Source: Dehalococcoidia bacterium (GTDB lineage: Bacteria; Chloroflexota; Dehalococcoidia; Lucifugimonadales; Lucifugimonadaceae). From it: DNA of 53,794 nucleotides. Every line of letters begins with the position of its first letter. Position 1 is the first letter of the stretch. Of this stretch, positions 51,246 to 53,794 are shown one piece after another. The notes under the pieces are model-generated. The model saw only the letters and a list, made by a program, of their open reading frames with translations, was not told where the DNA came from and did not search any database. Position numbers and translations under genes: made by a program. Location of the stretch: the NCBI GenBank assembly GCA_028285005.1, contig JANQQP010000036.1, forward strand, positions 1 through 53,794, given 5' to 3'.

Positions 51246-51309
51246 GAGTCTTTTCCTTGCGCGTGCTTTTTTCTTGAACGATCAAATCAGGTGTGACAGC
51301 TGTTCGGGA

Positions 51310-51888
51310 CTAGGCCTTTTCCAGCTGAAGGAAGTCTAGCTCAACCGGCGTATCTCGACCGAAGAACGAGACGTGGACGCTGACCTTGCCGCGCTCTTCG
51401 TTCACTTCGTCGACAGTGCCGATGAAGTCCGTAAACGGGCCGTCCTTGATTCGCACAGAGTCGCCCTTCTGGAAGCCGATGCGGACGGTCGGGGCCTCCG
51501 ACTTCATGCGGCGCATGATCCGGTCGACCTCAGCGTCTTCCAGTGGGACAGGCTTCGGACGCTTCTCTCGCTCGTCTTCAGCAGATATGAACCCCGTCAC
51601 GCCGGGTGTGTTCCTGACGACGTACCAGGACTCGTCATCCATCACCATGCGGACGAGCAGATAACCGGCGTACATCTTCTTTTCTACAGTGCGCCGCTCA
51701 CCCTCTTTGATCTCAACCTCTTCTTCGGTTGGGACCACAACCTCAAGGATCTTGTCTGCCATGTCCATCGTCTCGATACGCTGCTCGAGGTTTTTCTGGA
51801 CGCGGTCTTCCTGCCCTGAGTAGGTGTGAACTATGTACCACCTGCCACCGGTTTCGGTGGGACTGGTTATGGCGGGGTCAGTAGTCAT
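51310..51888 (-). CDS. nusG: Transcription factor NusG
   Basis: 192 aa. The NGN domain ([40 protein letters not shown]) and KOW domain ([19 protein letters not shown]) are intact. It affects RNA polymerase pausing and couples to ribosomes or Rho. It follows secE closely. Confidence 0.97.
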   Translation of the reverse strand: MTTDPAITSPTETGGRWYIVHTYSGQEDRVQKNLEQRIETMDMADKILEVVVPTEEEVEIKEGERRTVEKKMYAGYLLVRMVMDDESWYVVRNTPGVTGFISAEDEREKRPKPVPLEDAEVDRIMRRMKSEAPTVRIGFQKGDSVRIKDGPFTDFIGTVDEVNEERGKVSVHVSFFGRDTPVELDFLQLEKA

Positions 51889-51896
51889 TCGTTAGA

Positions 51897-52151
51897 TCAG
51901 CTTCCAGCGAGCCGTGACATCAACTCTGAGAACAGCAGGTCTGCGCCGCCGAGGAACAGACCGAACGCGGTCGAGACTATGAGAACAAGGACGGTCAGTC
52001 GAGTAGCTTCCTGTCGAGTAGGCCAGGTGACCCTTCGCAGCTCTCCCCAGACTTCGCCGAAGAACCCGAACAGGGAGAAGCGCTCTCCTGGATTCAGCCC
52101 AACTGAGCGCGGAGACCTTGGGCGAGCAGGGTTTCGAGCCTCTCGAGCCAT
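51897..52151 (-). CDS. secE: Preprotein translocase subunit SecE
   Basis: About 84 aa from ATG 52151. A basic N-terminus, the FFGEVWGELRRVTWPTRQEA amphipathic helix and one membrane helix are typical of single-helix SecE. The frame extends 17 codons further into rpmG but has its SD (AAAAGG) just before 52151. It stabilises SecY. Confidence 0.93.
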   Translation of the reverse strand: MAREARNPARPRSPRSVGLNPGERFSLFGFFGEVWGELRRVTWPTRQEATRLTVLVLIVSTAFGLFLGGADLLFSELMSRLAGS

Positions 52152-52156
52152 CTCGG

Positions 52157-52324
52157 TTACCTTTTCTCCCTGAAGTCCCGCCTGCTTCTGCATGACGGGC
52201 AATACTTGGTCAGGGTGATGCGGTCCGGCGTGTTACGACGGTTCTTCTCGCTGTGGTAGGAGTACTTCTTACACTCTCCACACTCGAGAGAGATTATCGT
52301 ACGTATTGCGTTCTTTCGTGCCAT
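52157..52324 (-). CDS. rpmG: Ribosomal protein bL33, zinc-ribbon (C+) form
   Basis: 55 aa, with the standard KNRRNTPDRITLTKYCPSCR pattern. Both Cys pairs (CGEC and CPSC) are kept, so this is the zinc-binding form. ATG 52324 and stop 52157 are clear. It lies between tuf and secE, as in many bacteria. It contrasts with the Cys-depleted zinc-ribbon relative at 18515. Confidence 0.95.
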   Translation of the reverse strand: MARKNAIRTIISLECGECKKYSYHSEKNRRNTPDRITLTKYCPSCRSRRDFREKR

Positions 52325-52416
52325 CTCTGACTATCTACGCCTCAACCGCTGCGTCTGGCTCTTAATTCAGAACCGGCCGGGCTCCTGTTCGGCGACCCTG
52401 CCGGCAGTTAGATGTT

Positions 52417-52452
52417 AAAAGGTGGGCGCAGGACTCAGCCCACGCCCACCTT
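52417..52452 (-). terminator. Terminator after tuf
   Basis: A 10-bp stem (52419-52428 with 52443-52452) and 14-base loop, then TT on the minus strand. It is 12 bases beyond the tuf stop and may lower, but not end, expression of the rpmG-secE-nusG genes. Confidence 0.75.
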
Positions 52453-52463
52453 ACAGTCTCAAT

Positions 52464-53663
52464 CTATTCGACGACCGACGTTACGACACCCGAACCAACC
52501 GTTCGGCCACCCTCTCGAATAGCGAAGCGGATGCCCTCTTCAAGGGCCACCGGGTACATCAGCTCAATGTCCATCTCGGTGTTGTCGCCGGGCATCACCA
52601 TCTCGGTGCCCTCGGCAAGCTTGATCTCACCGGTCACGTCCGTGGTCCTGATGTAGAACTGCGGGCGGTATCCGGAGAAGAACGGAGTGTGCCTGCCGCC
52701 TTCGTCCTTGGTCAGCACGTACACCTGAGCCTTGGCCTTGGTGTGCGGCGTGATGGAGCCAGGCTTCGAGAGCACAGCTCCTCGTGAGATGTCCTCACGC
52801 TCAACACCACGCAGCAGGATTCCCACTGCGTCACCAGGCTGTCCGTCCTCAAGCGTCTTGTGGAACATCTCAACACCGGTCACAACAGACTTGGTGTTCT
52901 GTCCGAAGCCGACGATGTCGATCTCCTCACCAACCTTGACGGTGCCACGCTCGATTCGGCCGGTTGCGACCGTGCCACGGCCCTTAATGCCGAACACGTC
53001 CTCAACAGGCATGAGGAACGGAAGGTCGACTGGGCGCTCGGGAACCGGAACGTAATCGTCAACCTGCTTCATCAACTCCTGGATTGCCTGGACCCACTGG
53101 TTGCTGGAGTCGCTGGCGTTCTCCAGCGCCTCGAGGGCGCTGACCCTGACGATCGGAATGTCGTCACCAGGGAATCCGTAGTTCGAGAGAAGCTCACGGA
53201 TCTCCAGCTCAACGAGCTCGAGCAGCTCCTCGTCATCCATCATGTCGCACTTGTTCAGTGCAACGACCATTGACGGCACGTTGACCTGGTGGGCGAGCAG
53301 GATGTGCTCCCGCGTCTGCGGCATTGGGCCGTCCGGGGCTGCCACAACCAGAATCGCACCGTCCATCTGAGCGGCACCAGTGATCATGTTCTTGATGTAG
53401 TCCACGTGACCCGGGCAGTCGACGTGTGCGTAGTGCCTGGTCTCGGTCTCGTACTCGGTGTGGGACGTGGCGATGGTGACACCGCGCTCTCGCTCTTCAG
53501 GAGCGGAGTCGATCTCTTCGAATGCCTTGGCCGTTACGTTCGGGTTTGACTCTGCCAACACTGCGGTGATTGCCGCTGTCAGCGTGGTCTTGCCGTGGTC
53601 AACGTGGCCAATAGTCCCAACGTTCACATGCGGCTTTGATCGGTCAAATACTTGCTTCGACAT
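52464..53663 (-). CDS. tuf: Elongation factor Tu
   Basis: 399 aa, full length. [38 protein letters not shown] and the C-terminal [19 protein letters not shown] are canonical. It brings aminoacyl-tRNA to the ribosome. The spacing to tRNA-Thr (66 bases) suggests joint transcription. Confidence 0.98.
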   Translation of the reverse strand: MSKQVFDRSKPHVNVGTIGHVDHGKTTLTAAITAVLAESNPNVTAKAFEEIDSAPEERERGVTIATSHTEYETETRHYAHVDCPGHVDYIKNMITGAAQMDGAILVVAAPDGPMPQTREHILLAHQVNVPSMVVALNKCDMMDDEELLELVELEIRELLSNYGFPGDDIPIVRVSALEALENASDSSNQWVQAIQELMKQVDDYVPVPERPVDLPFLMPVEDVFGIKGRGTVATGRIERGTVKVGEEIDIVGFGQNTKSVVTGVEMFHKTLEDGQPGDAVGILLRGVEREDISRGAVLSKPGSITPHTKAKAQVYVLTKDEGGRHTPFFSGYRPQFYIRTTDVTGEIKLAEGTEMVMPGDNTEMDIELMYPVALEEGIRFAIREGGRTVGSGVVTSVVE

Positions 53664-53729
53664 ATTCCTCGCGGCCTCCCAGGAGGACTGAACTTACTTC
53701 GTCTTCGATAGCAGATTTCTCTGGTGAGA

Positions 53730-53794
53730 TGGAGCCCACACCGAGGATTGAACTCGGGACCTCGTTCTTACCAAGAACGCGCTCTACCACTGAG
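53730..53794 (-). tRNA. tRNA-Thr (GGT), 5' end beyond the window
   Basis: On the minus strand the anticodon stem-loop (CGTTC TTGGTAA GAACG), T-arm (CCGAG TTCAATC CTCGG), half acceptor stem TGTGGGC, discriminator T and CCA are visible. The anticodon GGT is at 53770-53772. The 5' acceptor half is cut off by the end of the window. Confidence 0.9.

Noticed and set aside
52325..52416. tRNA-Trp expected between tuf and secE in many bacteria
   Set aside because: No cloverleaf or CCA anticodon loop could be found there; rpmG takes that position.

Overview
The window looks like a chromosomal piece of a Chloroflexota bacterium, probably in or near Dehalococcoidia/SAR202. This is inferred from gene content, not from a search. 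The signs are a coenzyme F420 gene (cofE), cobalamin genes, DUF3179 and DUF2723 proteins, lipoprotein solute-binding proteins with Val-Glu-Pro repeat linkers, an LPXTG-like cell-wall anchor and no outer-membrane receptors (a one-membrane cell). No phage, transposase or CRISPR array was seen.

Layout: 0-7 kb holds a small unknown gene, a gene-poor stretch, a penicillin-acylase-family hydrolase, an enolase-superfamily dehydratase, a DtxR-family metal regulator, a 3-methyladenine glycosylase and tRNA-Asn. 7.4-20.3 kb is a metal-acquisition region. It has a lipoprotein with two tandem metal-chelate-binding domains, a single-chain double ABC 'exporter-fold' transporter, a FecCD permease, a second binding lipoprotein, a FecE-like ATPase, a truncated methyltransferase, a small Cys-depleted relative of a zinc-ribbon protein, a ZnuA-like lipoprotein and a CadC/SmtB-type sensor. 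Three of its promoters are each bracketed by two copies of a TGATACTTAATCTCA-like site. 20.3-23.8 kb is a PqqD / HPr-kinase-like / nucleotidyltransferase / Tat-exported protein island. 23.9-27.7 kb carries a self-regulated YCII-ArsR-SRPBCC operon, DUF1801, a fluoride channel and an MFS exporter, followed by dispersed palindromic repeats. 28-34.5 kb carries a bicupin, two DUF3179 proteins, TenA with a cyclophilin-like partner, an RraA-like protein and MobA. 34.5-46.8 kb carries a MacB/LolD-like ABC system, cobO-cobQ, small unknown genes, cofE, a DUF2723 membrane protein, an LPXTG-like surface protein and an SDR. 46.8-48.4 kb is an amidase with a small coupled partner. 48.5-53.8 kb, all on the minus strand, is the tRNA-Thr - tuf - rpmG - secE - nusG - rplK - rplA - rplJ - rplL block.

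The most unusual part is 7.4-20.3 kb. The paired sites, the Cys-depleted DUF5679-like protein just upstream of ZnuA, the double binding protein and the fused importer-like ABC protein together suggest a metal-starvation regulon, zinc or iron, that combines chelate uptake with replacement of a zinc protein. The identity of the metal and the regulator are inference.
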